Shown here in pieces: positions 1-9,054 of a stretch of 58,666 nucleotides of DNA. The stretch's first letter is position 1; each line of letters opens with the position of its first letter. Below the pieces are notes generated by a model. That model worked only from the letters and a program-made list of their open reading frames with translations, was not told where the DNA came from and made no database searches. The stretch is from assembly GCA_020630955.1 (NCBI GenBank), contig JAHDIE010000016.1:1-58666 (forward strand), given 5' to 3'. The stretch comes from Saprospiraceae bacterium. Lineage in GTDB: Bacteria > Bacteroidota > Bacteroidia > Chitinophagales > Saprospiraceae. Position numbers and translations under genes: made by a program.

Positions 1-2696
1 GGACCTAATCCACAATTTTCATCTAAACTAACATTCACATGATCATTACAGTTTAACTGACCACCCGAATGAACTGTCATTACTTGTGAAATATAAGTCG
101 AACAACCAGGAATTGCAGGATTTGCTACTGTTCCTCCTTGATCACTAACAAAGTCGCCATTAAATGTCCATTGAACTGTATGGATTCCAGGACCAAATGT
201 TGCAGGATCAAAACTAGTAATAACAGCGCCATTAACAGTTGCAGTTATTGTTCCAGGATGTCCCAAAATTTCTGTTGTAGCTCCCGTAACATCGATTGCA
301 TCATCAGTTTGACAGAAGTCAATAGCATCTAATGTTAGCGCATCTAATATTGGATATTGGCATACATTAGAAATGCTTAATTGATTACCATTTGCATCCA
401 ATAATGGCAGAACAACTCCATTTGGTAACATTATATCAATAAATAGTTCATATCCTTCGCTATCCGTGTGCGTAAAGAATATGTTATAAATTCCTGATGT
501 ACCAATTTCATTAATTGGGGTTCCTACTTCAAGTCCAGATCCAGTAGACCCTGCACCTACCAATAACATAAAACCAGATGGACCAAAAATTTGAGCAGTC
601 TCAGTAAAAGTTCCGTCCATTGCTCCATTTGCGGATTGATCGTCATTACATGTACATGGATCAATCAATGCAATATCACTTTCAAATGTACAATCTTCGC
701 ATGTTCCATTTATAATAAGCTCACAGCCAAAATCGTCAGTCATGGTAATGGAATAATTTCCACCTGCAAGATTTGTCAACTCCATAATAACTTCTCCTCC
801 GACACCAGCTGTTGCATTTATGAAGGTCCCGTCTAGTGAGGTAAAAGTATACGGTAAACCATCATCCAATGCACTTCCTCCTGATAATCCCGCTATAGTT
901 ACAACAGGTACTACTCCAGTTCCAGCATCATTTGCTGCACATCCGCATGAAGATTCAGCAACTAATTCGCTAAATACATTAACTGTAACTTCAAAAGGTT
1001 CTTGCTCACATCCATTTGCACTTGTAGCTGTCACAGTATATGTAACAGTCATGGTAGATCCAGAAGTGTTTGTGAGTACATCTTGAATCAAGTTGGAACC
1101 TGTTACCGTTGTTGTTTCTCCTATAACATTAGGATTATCAGCAGCCAGCCACTCATAAGTTACACCTGTTGAACCATTAGAAATGAATGAATTCAAGTCG
1201 ATAGCTAATGCTACATCACTACATTCAACTACAGGTGTTGGCATAAATTCTGGTGCCGACATATCAACTACTTCAAATGCATAAGTACATGTAGCTTCAT
1301 TTCCTGCGCCGTCAACCACCAAATAATCTACAGTATAAAATCCAAGACCATATGTTCCTGAACCAGTCATTGTTGCAGCTCCAGAAAGTGTAATACTTGC
1401 AATTCCTGAATCATCTGCGGCTGTTATTTCCGGAATTTCTACTAATCCCATACAATCTCCTGCATCTGCATCTATAATTTCAGGATCTATTTTTTCGAAA
1501 ACCACATTATCTATTAATACTGAACCACCCTCGAACGCAGGTTGAATGAATGCAACTGAAGCAACTACTGAAACTGTTCCTTCAGGTGCTATGAAACAAC
1601 CTCCATAAGTATCCCAAACATTTGCAACACCAGTAGCTCCACTGAGTTGACCAACTACATCTCCACAAGGACCTCCACAGAAGTTTGGTCCATTAATGGT
1701 AGCTCCACTTGCATCTTTAAAAGCAAGATTAACGTCTACATAATTTTGTGTACCAATCATCGTACTTCCACCACCATCTGGATCTTCTGCCATCAAGTCA
1801 GCATATAAGCAAACCATGTCTCCTGGAGCACAGGTAAACGATTGGAATATTCCTGAAGCGCCAAATGGGGCTGAAAAAGGACCGAATAAAAATGCTGCCG
1901 GACTTGGGTTACCTGCTCCACCTCCGGCTATTCCATTATTTCCAAATACTCCCCAATCGGTTAAACCTGAATCAAATCCAGGATTAGAAATAAGATTTCC
2001 AGAAGACCCAAACTCAGGACACATTACAGTAGGTGGTGTTGTATCAGGACCAACAATTGCAACTGGAATCATTTTTAGCGTTCCACAATCAGCAACATCA
2101 TCAGGCCAAACATTATTGCCAATGGTTCTATGCCCATATTGAACAATATTTCCAGCAGTTGCAGTTATTGCAAGTGATACAGTAAATACTCCTGTTCCAG
2201 TCAATGGAACCACTGAAGTGCCTACAACATTGTAGCCTGGATCAAATTCTGTAATAAACAAACTGCTTGTATGTCCGCAACTATATGTTATATCAGTAAC
2301 CTCAACTGTATACTCTAAAGTTTGACCTAAATATTGTCCAGTATTATCTTCAATATAATGATTTGCCTCCATAATATTGTTTCCAATATCAATACCTGCT
2401 GTTGGAGGAGGCACATCATACCAATAAATATTGCTGTCGTTTAATGGATTTGCACCTAAACACAATGTTTCTCCAGTGAAAACTGCACTTAAATCTGCTG
2501 TACCCCATCCTGAGCCAAAACAATAACCGCCCCCGCACAGTTGTCCTGCTGGATCTCCTGATGGATCATCAGAAACGTTCATGAAGCCTAACCAACTACC
2601 TGCTGGATCAAGAGTTACTGTTGTTTGGGCAGACAAGTAACTAGTGCCTGTGGCTGAGAAAAATGTAAAAATTACAAAAAGCAAAAGTTTTTGCAT
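1..2696 (-). CDS. Partial giant secreted HYR/Ig-like multidomain protein (C-terminus beyond the left edge)
   Basis: The minus strand is open from an ATG at 2694-2696 to the window edge, about 898 codons without a stop. The product starts with a Sec signal peptide (MQKLLLFVIFTFF..., cleavage near LSAQ, residue 24). It continues with beta-rich, cysteine-containing extracellular modules, a segment beginning NLISNPGFDSGLTDW that resembles a carbohydrate-binding or jelly-roll domain, and HYR-like motifs such as PPTVMCPE. The last residues in the window (CNDHVNVSLDENCGLG) match the module type that opens the giant proteins at 53594-58285 and 37826-42049. The gene is therefore probably a further member of that family, and a T9SS sorting domain would be expected outside the window. 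The role is inferred to be surface or matrix; no catalytic residues are recognisable. Identification as a secreted modular protein is firm, the ligand is unknown. Confidence 0.85.
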   Translation of the reverse strand, partial: MQKLLLFVIFTFFSATGTSYLSAQTTVTLDPAGSWLGFMNVSDDPSGDPAGQLCGGGYCFGSGWGTADLSAVFTGETLCLGANPLNDSNIYWYDVPPPTAGIDIGNNIMEANHYIEDNTGQYLGQTLEYTVEVTDITYSCGHTSSLFITEFDPGYNVVGTSVVPLTGTGVFTVSLAITATAGNIVQYGHRTIGNNVWPDDVADCGTLKMIPVAIVGPDTTPPTVMCPEFGSSGNLISNPGFDSGLTDWGVFGNNGIAGGGAGNPSPAAFLFGPFSAPFGASGIFQSFTCAPGDMVCLYADLMAEDPDGGGSTMIGTQNYVDVNLAFKDASGATINGPNFCGGPCGDVVGQLSGATGVANVWDTYGGCFIAPEGTVSVVASVAFIQPAFEGGSVLIDNVVFEKIDPEIIDADAGDCMGLVEIPEITAADDSGIASITLSGAATMTGSGTYGLGFYTVDYLVVDGAGNEATCTYAFEVVDMSAPEFMPTPVVECSDVALAIDLNSFISNGSTGVTYEWLAADNPNVIGETTTVTGSNLIQDVLTNTSGSTMTVTYTVTATSANGCEQEPFEVTVNVFSELVAESSCGCAANDAGTGVVPVVTIAGLSGGSALDDGLPYTFTSLDGTFINATAGVGGEVIMELTNLAGGNYSITMTDDFGCELIINGTCEDCTFESDIALIDPCTCNDDQSANGAMDGTFTETAQIFGPSGFMLLVGAGSTGSGLEVGTPINEIGTSGIYNIFFTHTDSEGYELFIDIMLPNGVVLPLLDANGNQLSISNVCQYPILDALTLDAIDFCQTDDAIDVTGATTEILGHPGTITATVNGAVITSFDPATFGPGIHTVQWTFNGDFVSDQGGTVANPAIPGCSTYISQVMTVHSGGQLNCNDHVNVSLDENCGLG

Positions 2697-2759
2697 GAGA
2701 TTGGCTTTATTGATTAAATGATAAATTGATTTCGTTATTTAAGTTTAACCACTAAACAA

Positions 2760-2767
2760 CAAAACTA
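2760..2767 (-). promoter_or_regulatory. Candidate -7 box (TAGTTTTG) for the left-edge giant gene
   Basis: The minus strand reads TAGTTTTG, a full match to the Bacteroidota -7 consensus TAnnTTTG, about 64 bases before the ATG at 2696. No clear -33 TTTG lies at the usual distance, so the call is tentative. The rest of the gap 2697-3000 is AT-rich and shows no gene or convincing terminator for the receptor gene that ends at 3001. Confidence 0.35.
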
Positions 2768-3000
2768 GTGATAACATCTTGTGTATCACATAGTTAAGTA
2801 ATAAGTTATTATTTCTGTTACGCTTAGTGGTAGAATCTCAAAGTGCTTTTACCTTGAAATTCTTAGATTTCGTCGATGTAAACTTAGTTAAATATTTTTT
2901 AACAACAAAGAAATTTTAGCACAAGCTTTTAATCTAAACTTAGATTTTTTCCTCGTTTCTCTCTGACAATCAGGAGTTAACATAATAGCTTATTAATTAT

Positions 3001-5520
3001 TCAAATTCCTACACTAAGGCCTAGTAGAAAATTAAAACCAGCCTGAGGAAAAACAAAATTTTCCGTAATAAGATCTTCACTTATATAGGAATATGTATAA
3101 CCGTGTGATGCATACCTTTGATTGAATATGTTATTTAATTGAAGATTTAATTTGACATTTTTAAGGCTTTTATAGGCCAATTGATAGCCAGCTACAATGG
3201 AACTCACGGTATATGCATCCAAACTTCTATTATTATTTGAAGTGTTGTCAAGAAACTGTTGACCCACAAATTTTGATTGAAACCCTAAATAAAGCCCTTT
3301 TATTGGCTTGTAATTTAAACTGAGCGAACCAATTGTATTCGGAGAAAGTGCAATATCCGTGTTGCTGTGATTGATTACAACATTCTGTCCTTCCGCATAA
3401 TCAAATAAGACTTCTTCAAAGTGTAAAATCTTATTTTGGCTGAGTGTAAAATTGGCATAAAAATCCAGCTTTGGCAAAACGGTCCATCCTAGCTCTGCCT
3501 CTATACCTGCTCTAAAACTTTCAGGAACATTTTGACGCAATGTTGCTCCTACATCGTTTAACTCTCCTGTAATTACCAATTGATCTTTGTAATCCATATA
3601 AAAAAAGTTTAAACCTGCAGCAAACTTTTCATATCGACTCCTTAGTCCCAATTCATAATCGACTAGTCTTTCTGGTTTAGGAAAGCTATCCAATGCTATA
3701 CTTAGATAATCAGATCGATCAGGCTCTCTATTTCCAATTGCAACACTTCCGTAAATTTGATTCGAATCATTCAACTGAAAGGTCACTCCAACCTTGGGAT
3801 TAATAAAATGAAGTCGATCTCTAAAATCATGAATAACACCATCATCATCTTTCCCTTGCACGCCATAGCTAACATTCCTATACTGAAGGTCTGCAAATGT
3901 TGCTAACTTATTTAATTTATAGTTTAACTTAATGAAGGTGCTTCCATCATTTTTTGAGCCATCATTATTATAATAAGGAATATCTTCATCAATTTCACTA
4001 TTTATATCCCAAGCGAATATGTTACCTCGATGATTACCTCTGTAGATATGATAAGCTGTACCCCAATGCACATCCGTCTTGTCATTTAAATTCCATTTAA
4101 AATTTGCGATAGCGCCGTAGAAATTATTGCTTAACCATTTCCGTCTCACCAGATTAGCAGAAGTAATTAAATTATTTGTAAGCGTATCTTTAACTTCAGT
4201 CAAGCCATAATCCATTAAATCTTCATCGTACTTAAACTGTTCAAAATACCCTTGACCTCTGGTATAATGCAGTGTGATGTTGGATTCAAAAAAGTCTCTT
4301 GAGGTTCCCCAATGCAATTGATAGTGATCCTGCTGATACCTATCTACTTCTTCTCCAAAAGTGTAATAGTTGTAATTTTCATCCTTTGAGGAAAATAAAT
4401 TTAAAGAGTCTTGAATGGAATGGGAATTGTATAAATTATTATTGCTTGTAAAAAGATCTATAGTTTCGCTTGCTTCATGATATAAGAACCCTTTGTTATT
4501 ATTATAGTGTTCGATTAATCCTTGTGTATCGCCATTATATTTAGCTTGAGGAACACCATTCCAAGCTTGAAAAGTACGCTCGACTCCTGAAAAGTAATCA
4601 AATCTGAGAGTGGAATTATCCGAAATTTTTCCAACTGAAATGAAATAAGATCTGAGGTTGGCTTCAGCTCGATCAATAAATCCATCTGAGTTAATAAATG
4701 AAACACGGCCATCGATAAAAAAAGTGTTGTTCAATAGTCCTGTTCCCAATTTTGCATTAATTCTCTTTGTTCCAAAAGAACCTATCCCAGAATTGATCTC
4801 CAAATAATTTTTCTGATTAATCTTGTGTGTATTGATTCCAATAGACCCACCAAAGGCACCTGTTCCACTGGTAGAAGTGCCTATTCCTCTTTGAATTTGA
4901 ACATCATCTACAGAGCTGCCAAAATCTGGTGTATTCACCCAAAAGACAGACTGTGATTCGGCATCATTAAGTGGCACACCATTAATACTAACATTTACTC
5001 TTGTAGGATCTGTACCTCTTATTCTCATACCTGTGTATCCAATTCCTGCGCCTGCATCGGAATTTACTACAACACTTGGAGAATATTGTAACAAATATGG
5101 CATATCCTGCCCCAAATTATTTGGTTCAAATTCTTCGTTTTTTACTGTTGAATAAGCGAATGGTTCATCATCAACCAACCTGTTGCTTGTTATCATTATC
5201 GCATCCAAGTCGTAACTAAAACTTTCCATAAAAATATCTATGGTGATATTACCATCCATCTCAATGTATTCAACAACCCTTTTGAATCCCAAATGAGTAC
5301 AAACCAAAACATTAATCCCAGCATCAAGGCTGTCCAATACAAACTGTCCATCTTTATCTGAGATGGTTGCATGGTTGGATTCTCTTATAAAAATTGATGC
5401 TCCTTCAAGTGGTTTGTCTGTCTCATCAAATACCGTCCCTGAAAGCGAATAATATTGAGCATTAAGCTCAGTACTTCCAATGGCTAACATTAAAAAAACC
5501 GTGTAGATCAATGATCTCAT
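3001..5520 (-). CDS. TonB-dependent outer-membrane receptor, predicted thiamin/thiamin-phosphate importer
   Basis: The protein has 839 residues, a normal TonB-receptor length. It has a signal peptide (residues 1-21, ending LNAQ), a carboxypeptidase-D-regulatory-like domain (about 26-95, SGTVFDETDKPLEGASIFI), a plug domain (about 120-230, including MRIRGTDPTRVNVSINGVPL and the GTGAFGGSIGI stretch) and a long beta-barrel with alternating aromatic strands up to the C-terminal LLGLSVGI. Such receptors carry scarce nutrients across the outer membrane using TonB/ExbBD energy. The leader contains a TPP riboswitch (5577-5650), which makes thiamin or a phosphorylated form the likely substrate; the regulatory element is read directly, the substrate is inferred. 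No inner-membrane PnuT-type transporter lies next to it. A NadR-like kinase gene lies immediately upstream on the same strand. Confidence 0.93.
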   Translation of the reverse strand: MRSLIYTVFLMLAIGSTELNAQYYSLSGTVFDETDKPLEGASIFIRESNHATISDKDGQFVLDSLDAGINVLVCTHLGFKRVVEYIEMDGNITIDIFMESFSYDLDAIMITSNRLVDDEPFAYSTVKNEEFEPNNLGQDMPYLLQYSPSVVVNSDAGAGIGYTGMRIRGTDPTRVNVSINGVPLNDAESQSVFWVNTPDFGSSVDDVQIQRGIGTSTSGTGAFGGSIGINTHKINQKNYLEINSGIGSFGTKRINAKLGTGLLNNTFFIDGRVSFINSDGFIDRAEANLRSYFISVGKISDNSTLRFDYFSGVERTFQAWNGVPQAKYNGDTQGLIEHYNNNKGFLYHEASETIDLFTSNNNLYNSHSIQDSLNLFSSKDENYNYYTFGEEVDRYQQDHYQLHWGTSRDFFESNITLHYTRGQGYFEQFKYDEDLMDYGLTEVKDTLTNNLITSANLVRRKWLSNNFYGAIANFKWNLNDKTDVHWGTAYHIYRGNHRGNIFAWDINSEIDEDIPYYNNDGSKNDGSTFIKLNYKLNKLATFADLQYRNVSYGVQGKDDDGVIHDFRDRLHFINPKVGVTFQLNDSNQIYGSVAIGNREPDRSDYLSIALDSFPKPERLVDYELGLRSRYEKFAAGLNFFYMDYKDQLVITGELNDVGATLRQNVPESFRAGIEAELGWTVLPKLDFYANFTLSQNKILHFEEVLFDYAEGQNVVINHSNTDIALSPNTIGSLSLNYKPIKGLYLGFQSKFVGQQFLDNTSNNNRSLDAYTVSSIVAGYQLAYKSLKNVKLNLQLNNIFNQRYASHGYTYSYISEDLITENFVFPQAGFNFLLGLSVGI

Positions 5521-5576
5521 ATCAATATTTTCTTAGGTTACAAATGAGGTATGTGTCAACGGTGGGAAATCTTGTT

Positions 5577-5650
5577 CCTTTTTTCCTTACCAGAATTACC
5601 TGGTCAGGTTCATGGGTATATTCTCAGCCGCCAAGCACCCCAAAAAGTAT
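5577..5650 (-). promoter_or_regulatory. TPP (thiamin pyrophosphate) riboswitch, THI element
   Basis: The minus strand contains the diagnostic blocks in order: GGGGTGC, then GGCTGAGA, ACCC, GAACCTGACCAGG and a closing GGTAAGGA segment. Flanking CTTTTT and AAAAAAG runs can pair as P1. CUGAGA and the ACCUGA block are the conserved pyrimidine- and pyrophosphate-binding parts of the THI-box aptamer. The aptamer sits about 57 bases before the receptor ATG at 5520. No strong U-tract terminator follows, so control may act on translation. Only about 25 bases separate it from the stop codon of the upstream kinase gene, so it may be an element inside an operon. Confidence 0.93.
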
Positions 5651-5674
5651 AACGCAAAGATGCTCCAAATAATA

Positions 5675-6181
5675 TTATAATAAAAAATAATCTGAAGCTA
5701 AATCTAAGGCTGTTTTCAACCGGACCTTTTTACTCCCTGTTATAATAAAATAATTACATTCAAGTTGTATTAAAAGATCCTCATAAAGCTTAAATAAAAA
5801 GTGTCTTTCTCCAGGGTTTTCCCTAAGCGGGTCTGACACCCATTCAAGGTCTGGGTAGCATAAAAAGTATAATCCTGACTTATTCATTTCTAAATGCTCA
5901 ACAATCCATGTTGAAACCTTATTATACCTTACTTCTGACCATATTTTATAAGTCAGCAGGTCTGTATCAAGAATAAGTTTATCAAACCTTTTTTGATCCA
6001 GAATAAACATGGATTTTTTTGCCATTTTTTCGAGATCATCGTAATCATATTTACCTTGAGTCTGATTAAGATATTCGCGAGCAAACTCCTCAATGAATTC
6101 TATATCCAATTGAGCAGATAGAAAGTTAGCAATGGTTGTTTTACCTGTAGATTCAGGCCCAGTAAGGATCAATTTTTTCAT
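5675..6181 (-). CDS. NadR-like P-loop kinase (nicotinamide-riboside-kinase fold, AAA_28)
   Basis: I place the start at the ATG at 6181 (MKKLILTGPESTGKT), giving 168 residues. A longer frame to 6241 would add about 20 residues that do not resemble the family and would overlap the divergent gene. Walker A is GPESTGKT (residues 8-15). LDTD, WVSDPLR and a basic helix follow the pattern of the ribosylnicotinamide-kinase domain of NadR, where a WVxDxLR motif occurs. The fold phosphorylates a small nucleoside-like substrate with ATP. Because the next gene downstream on the same strand is a TPP-riboswitch receptor, a role in vitamin salvage (nicotinamide riboside or possibly thiamin) is plausible, but the substrate is not visible in the sequence. 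There is no N-terminal HTH or NMN-adenylyltransferase domain, so this is not full-length NadR. Confidence 0.88.
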   Translation of the reverse strand: MKKLILTGPESTGKTTIANFLSAQLDIEFIEEFAREYLNQTQGKYDYDDLEKMAKKSMFILDQKRFDKLILDTDLLTYKIWSEVRYNKVSTWIVEHLEMNKSGLYFLCYPDLEWVSDPLRENPGERHFLFKLYEDLLIQLECNYFIITGSKKVRLKTALDLASDYFLL

Positions 6182-6207
6182 AAACGATGTCGAAGTTACA
6201 AATAGCT

Positions 6208-6215
6208 TACCTTTG
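6208..6215 (+). promoter_or_regulatory. Candidate -7 box (TACCTTTG) for the 6236-era-der-rfbD operon
   Basis: TACCTTTG matches the Bacteroidota -7 consensus and lies 20 bases before the ATG at 6236, in the 54-base gap between divergent genes. A -33 TTTG is not obvious, so confidence is moderate. Confidence 0.4.
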
Positions 6216-6235
6216 TCAAAAATATTGAATATAAG

Positions 6236-6820
6236 ATGCACGATATAGAGCCTTTTTTTGGCTGGAGAGAATTATACATTGCAAGCGAGGATTGGAATTC
6301 TCCTTTTTATAAGAGGGAATACAATGAATTTCTTTTTGAAAATAAAATCTATAATTATCGAATCCACCCTCAATGGGATCAAATAGGGTCTAGTACTCTA
6401 TATGCAAAAATTCTTTTTGTCGATTATGATGATAAATATGCCATGATCGAATTTATTGGAGAGTGGAATGATTGTCTATACAATGACATCATGTATGCAA
6501 GGCAAAATATGATAGATCATATGGCTTCAAAGGGAGTCAACAAATTTGTATTCTTCTGTGATAATGTTTTAAATTTTCATGGAAGCGACGATGCTTATTA
6601 TGAAGATTTGTATGAAGAAATTTCAGAACTTGGCGGTTGGATCGCAATGGTTAATATTTTCCAACATGTAGAGGATGAATTGATTAAAACAAGATTACAA
6701 TATTTTGTAAACTTTGGAGAACATCTTTCAGATGTGAATTGGAGAAGTAAAAAACCACAATTGGCGTTTAAAGAAATTGAATTCTTAATTAAATCGCAAG
6801 TAAAAAGATTAAGCTATTGA
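6236..6820 (+). CDS. Conserved hypothetical protein upstream of era
   Basis: This is a 194-residue soluble protein with no signal peptide or membrane segment. It is rich in aromatic and acidic residues (EPFFGWRELYIASEDW at the start; EISELGGWIAMVNIFQ in the middle). I recognise no catalytic motif and assign no function. It is probably a real gene: it starts at an ATG 20 bases after a -7 box, and its TGA stop overlaps the TTG start of era by 4 bases, so the two are likely translationally coupled. Proteins of this kind occur next to era in related Bacteroidota as far as I recall, which is not checked here. Confidence 0.75.
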   Translation: MHDIEPFFGWRELYIASEDWNSPFYKREYNEFLFENKIYNYRIHPQWDQIGSSTLYAKILFVDYDDKYAMIEFIGEWNDCLYNDIMYARQNMIDHMASKGVNKFVFFCDNVLNFHGSDDAYYEDLYEEISELGGWIAMVNIFQHVEDELIKTRLQYFVNFGEHLSDVNWRSKKPQLAFKEIEFLIKSQVKRLSY

Positions 6821-7719
6821 GTGAGAAACATTTTTCAGGTTTTGTAAACATTATTGGCAAACCAAATGTGGGAAAATCCACATTGATGAATGCCTTTATG
6901 GGTGAGAAATTTTCCATAATAACCAACAAACCTCAAACAACACGTCATAGGATCATAGGTCTTTGGAATGATATAAATTATCAAATAGTATTTTCAGATA
7001 CACCAGGTATGATTGAATCACCTGGATACAGAATGCAGAAAGAAATGAACAAATTTGCATACTCAACTTTTGAAGACGCTGATGTATTACTTTTTGTAAC
7101 AGAACAAAATGATGCTTATGATGGATCTGAAAAGGTTTTTAAATTACTCAATGAAGTTTCGATTCCCAAAATTTTGGTCATCAACAAAATGGACATAACT
7201 CCAGAAAGCATGATTTCAGAAATGAAAGATTATTATTCTAAGCTTGTAAATTACGATGAAGTTAGGATCATTTCTGCCATTGAAAAAAAAGGCACAGATG
7301 AACTTTTTCAAAAAATAAAAACATATTTGCCGGAAGGTCCAGCATATTACCCAAAAGACCAAATGACAGACCGGCCTGAGCGGTTTTTTGTCAGCGAAAT
7401 AATTAGGGAAAATATCCTGGAATTATATAAAGAGGAAATCCCATATTCTTGTGAAGTAGAAATTGAACAATTTAAAGAATCTGAAAAAAGAGGCGAACCA
7501 TTTGTCCACATCTTTGCCAATATTTACGTAAGTAGAAAATCTCAAAAATCCATTATTATTGGAAAAGGAGGTACTGCAATTAAAAAATTAGGCATTCAAT
7601 CCAGAAAAGGGATAGAAAGTTTTCTTGAAAAAAGAATCCATTTGGAATTGTATGTTCGAGTCAAAGAAAAATGGAGAGACGATGACCGTTTCTTGAAGAG
7701 TTTTGGATATTTACAATAA
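6817..7719 (+). CDS. era: GTPase Era (30S ribosome assembly)
   Basis: The protein has 300 residues, the normal Era length. G1 is GKPNVGKST (residues 14-22), G3 is DTPG and G4 is NKMD. A C-terminal KH domain carries the IIIGKGG loop (SIIIGKGGTAIKKLG), which binds the 3' end of 16S rRNA. Era is an essential GTPase of small-subunit maturation acting near the membrane. The start must be the TTG at 6817: the next in-frame methionine comes after the Walker A motif. That TTG overlaps the preceding stop as TTGA. The gene is followed after 13 bases by der, a GTPase of large-subunit assembly. Confidence 0.98.
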   Translation: MSEKHFSGFVNIIGKPNVGKSTLMNAFMGEKFSIITNKPQTTRHRIIGLWNDINYQIVFSDTPGMIESPGYRMQKEMNKFAYSTFEDADVLLFVTEQNDAYDGSEKVFKLLNEVSIPKILVINKMDITPESMISEMKDYYSKLVNYDEVRIISAIEKKGTDELFQKIKTYLPEGPAYYPKDQMTDRPERFFVSEIIRENILELYKEEIPYSCEVEIEQFKESEKRGEPFVHIFANIYVSRKSQKSIIIGKGGTAIKKLGIQSRKGIESFLEKRIHLELYVRVKEKWRDDDRFLKSFGYLQ

Positions 7720-7732
7720 TTAGAAAAAAAAG

Positions 7733-9040
7733 ATGCAATCAGTAGTAGCTATAATTGGAAGACCAAATGTTGGAAAATCCACTTTATTTAATAGACTTAT
7801 CGGTGAGAAAAAAGCAATCACAGATAATATTAGCGGAGTCACGCGAGATAGAATCTATGGTGATACCGAATGGAATGGCAAAAAGTTCTCTGTCATTGAT
7901 ACAGGTGGGTTTGTAAGAAACAGCCAAGATGTTTTTGAGTCTGCCATTGCCGAGCAAGTGGTTATTGCGTTGGAGGAGGCGGATGCGATCATTTTTATGG
8001 TAGATGCAGCGACAGGAATCACAGATCATGATGAGGCTGTAACCAACATGCTTAGAAGGTCACAAAAAAAAGTATTTGTTGCAGTCAACAAAGTGGACAA
8101 TAACAATAGGATGCTCATGGCAAATGAGTTCTGGAGTTTGGGATTTGAGAATACTTTTTTCATTGCAGCCATCTCTGGTTCAGGAACTGGTGAATTATTG
8201 GACGCTCTGTGCGAATTTTTGCCTGAACCCGGCGAAGAAGAAGGAGAGGTTTTACCAAAATTTGCTATTGTTGGCCAACCTAATGCAGGTAAATCCTCCT
8301 TGGCCAACGCCTTGCTTGGAGAAGATAGAAATATTGTAACCGAAATTGCAGGAACTACCAGAGACTCCATCAATGGGCTTTATAATAAATTTGGAAAAAA
8401 ATTCATCATCGTTGATACTGCTGGAATTCGAAAAAAAGCGAAAGTACATGAGAACTTGGAGTTCTACTCTGTACTACGTGCCATCAGAGCAATAGAAGAA
8501 GCAGATATATGCTTATTGATGATTGATGCTGTGATGGGTATCGAGGCCCAAGATTTAAGTATCGTTTCATTAATCATCAAACGAAATAAAGGATTGGTCA
8601 TTCTGGTCAATAAATGGGATCTCAAAAAAGATAAAGAAACCAATACTGCCAGGGATATTGAATTAAAAATCAGAGAAAAATTATCTCCATTTAAGGATGT
8701 GCCTATTGTATTTATTAGTGCACTAAATAAACAAAGAATTTCAAGAGCTTTGGATCTTGCATTAAAAGTATATGACAACAGATCAAGAAGAATAAAAACC
8801 AGTGAATTTAACGATGTGCTGCAGGAAATCATCCAAAAAGTACCACCTCCATCACACCGTGGAAAATTTGTAAAAATCAAATACGGGAATCAACTACCTC
8901 TGCCTTATCCAGCATTTGCCATTTTCTGCAACTACCCTTCGGCAGTAAAAGAATCATACAAGAATTATATCGAAAATCAAATCAGAGAAAGATATGACTT
9001 TGAAGGAGTTCCAATGAGTATATTCTTTAGACAGAAATAA
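7733..9040 (+). CDS. der: GTPase Der/EngA (50S ribosome assembly)
   Basis: This 435-residue protein has two tandem GTPase domains, the hallmark of Der. The first has GRPNVGKST (residues 9-17), DTGG and NKVD. The second has GQPNAGKSS (about 181-189), DTAG and NKWD. A KH-like domain fills the C-terminus (about 355-435). Der is essential for 50S subunit biogenesis. ATG start, 13 bases after era and 14 bases before rfbD, which suggests one transcript. Confidence 0.98.
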   Translation: MQSVVAIIGRPNVGKSTLFNRLIGEKKAITDNISGVTRDRIYGDTEWNGKKFSVIDTGGFVRNSQDVFESAIAEQVVIALEEADAIIFMVDAATGITDHDEAVTNMLRRSQKKVFVAVNKVDNNNRMLMANEFWSLGFENTFFIAAISGSGTGELLDALCEFLPEPGEEEGEVLPKFAIVGQPNAGKSSLANALLGEDRNIVTEIAGTTRDSINGLYNKFGKKFIIVDTAGIRKKAKVHENLEFYSVLRAIRAIEEADICLLMIDAVMGIEAQDLSIVSLIIKRNKGLVILVNKWDLKKDKETNTARDIELKIREKLSPFKDVPIVFISALNKQRISRALDLALKVYDNRSRRIKTSEFNDVLQEIIQKVPPPSHRGKFVKIKYGNQLPLPYPAFAIFCNYPSAVKESYKNYIENQIRERYDFEGVPMSIFFRQK

Positions 9041-9054
9041 TAACCACATTTAAG

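Noticed and set aside
1816-2142. 108-codon plus-strand frame at the left edge
   Set aside because: It is antisense to the open minus-strand frame 1-2696, which has a signal peptide and modular repeats; the plus frame is Pro/Gly/Ser-rich shadow translation.
6182-6241. Longer N-terminus for the NadR-like kinase (start at 6241)
   Set aside because: The extra 20 residues do not fit the family, the motif begins MKKLILTGPESTGKT, and the longer frame would overlap the divergent gene and its -7 box.
8026-8373. Minus-strand frames (115 and 138 codons) within der
   Set aside because: They overlap the two clear GTPase domains of Der and show no own motifs or start signals.
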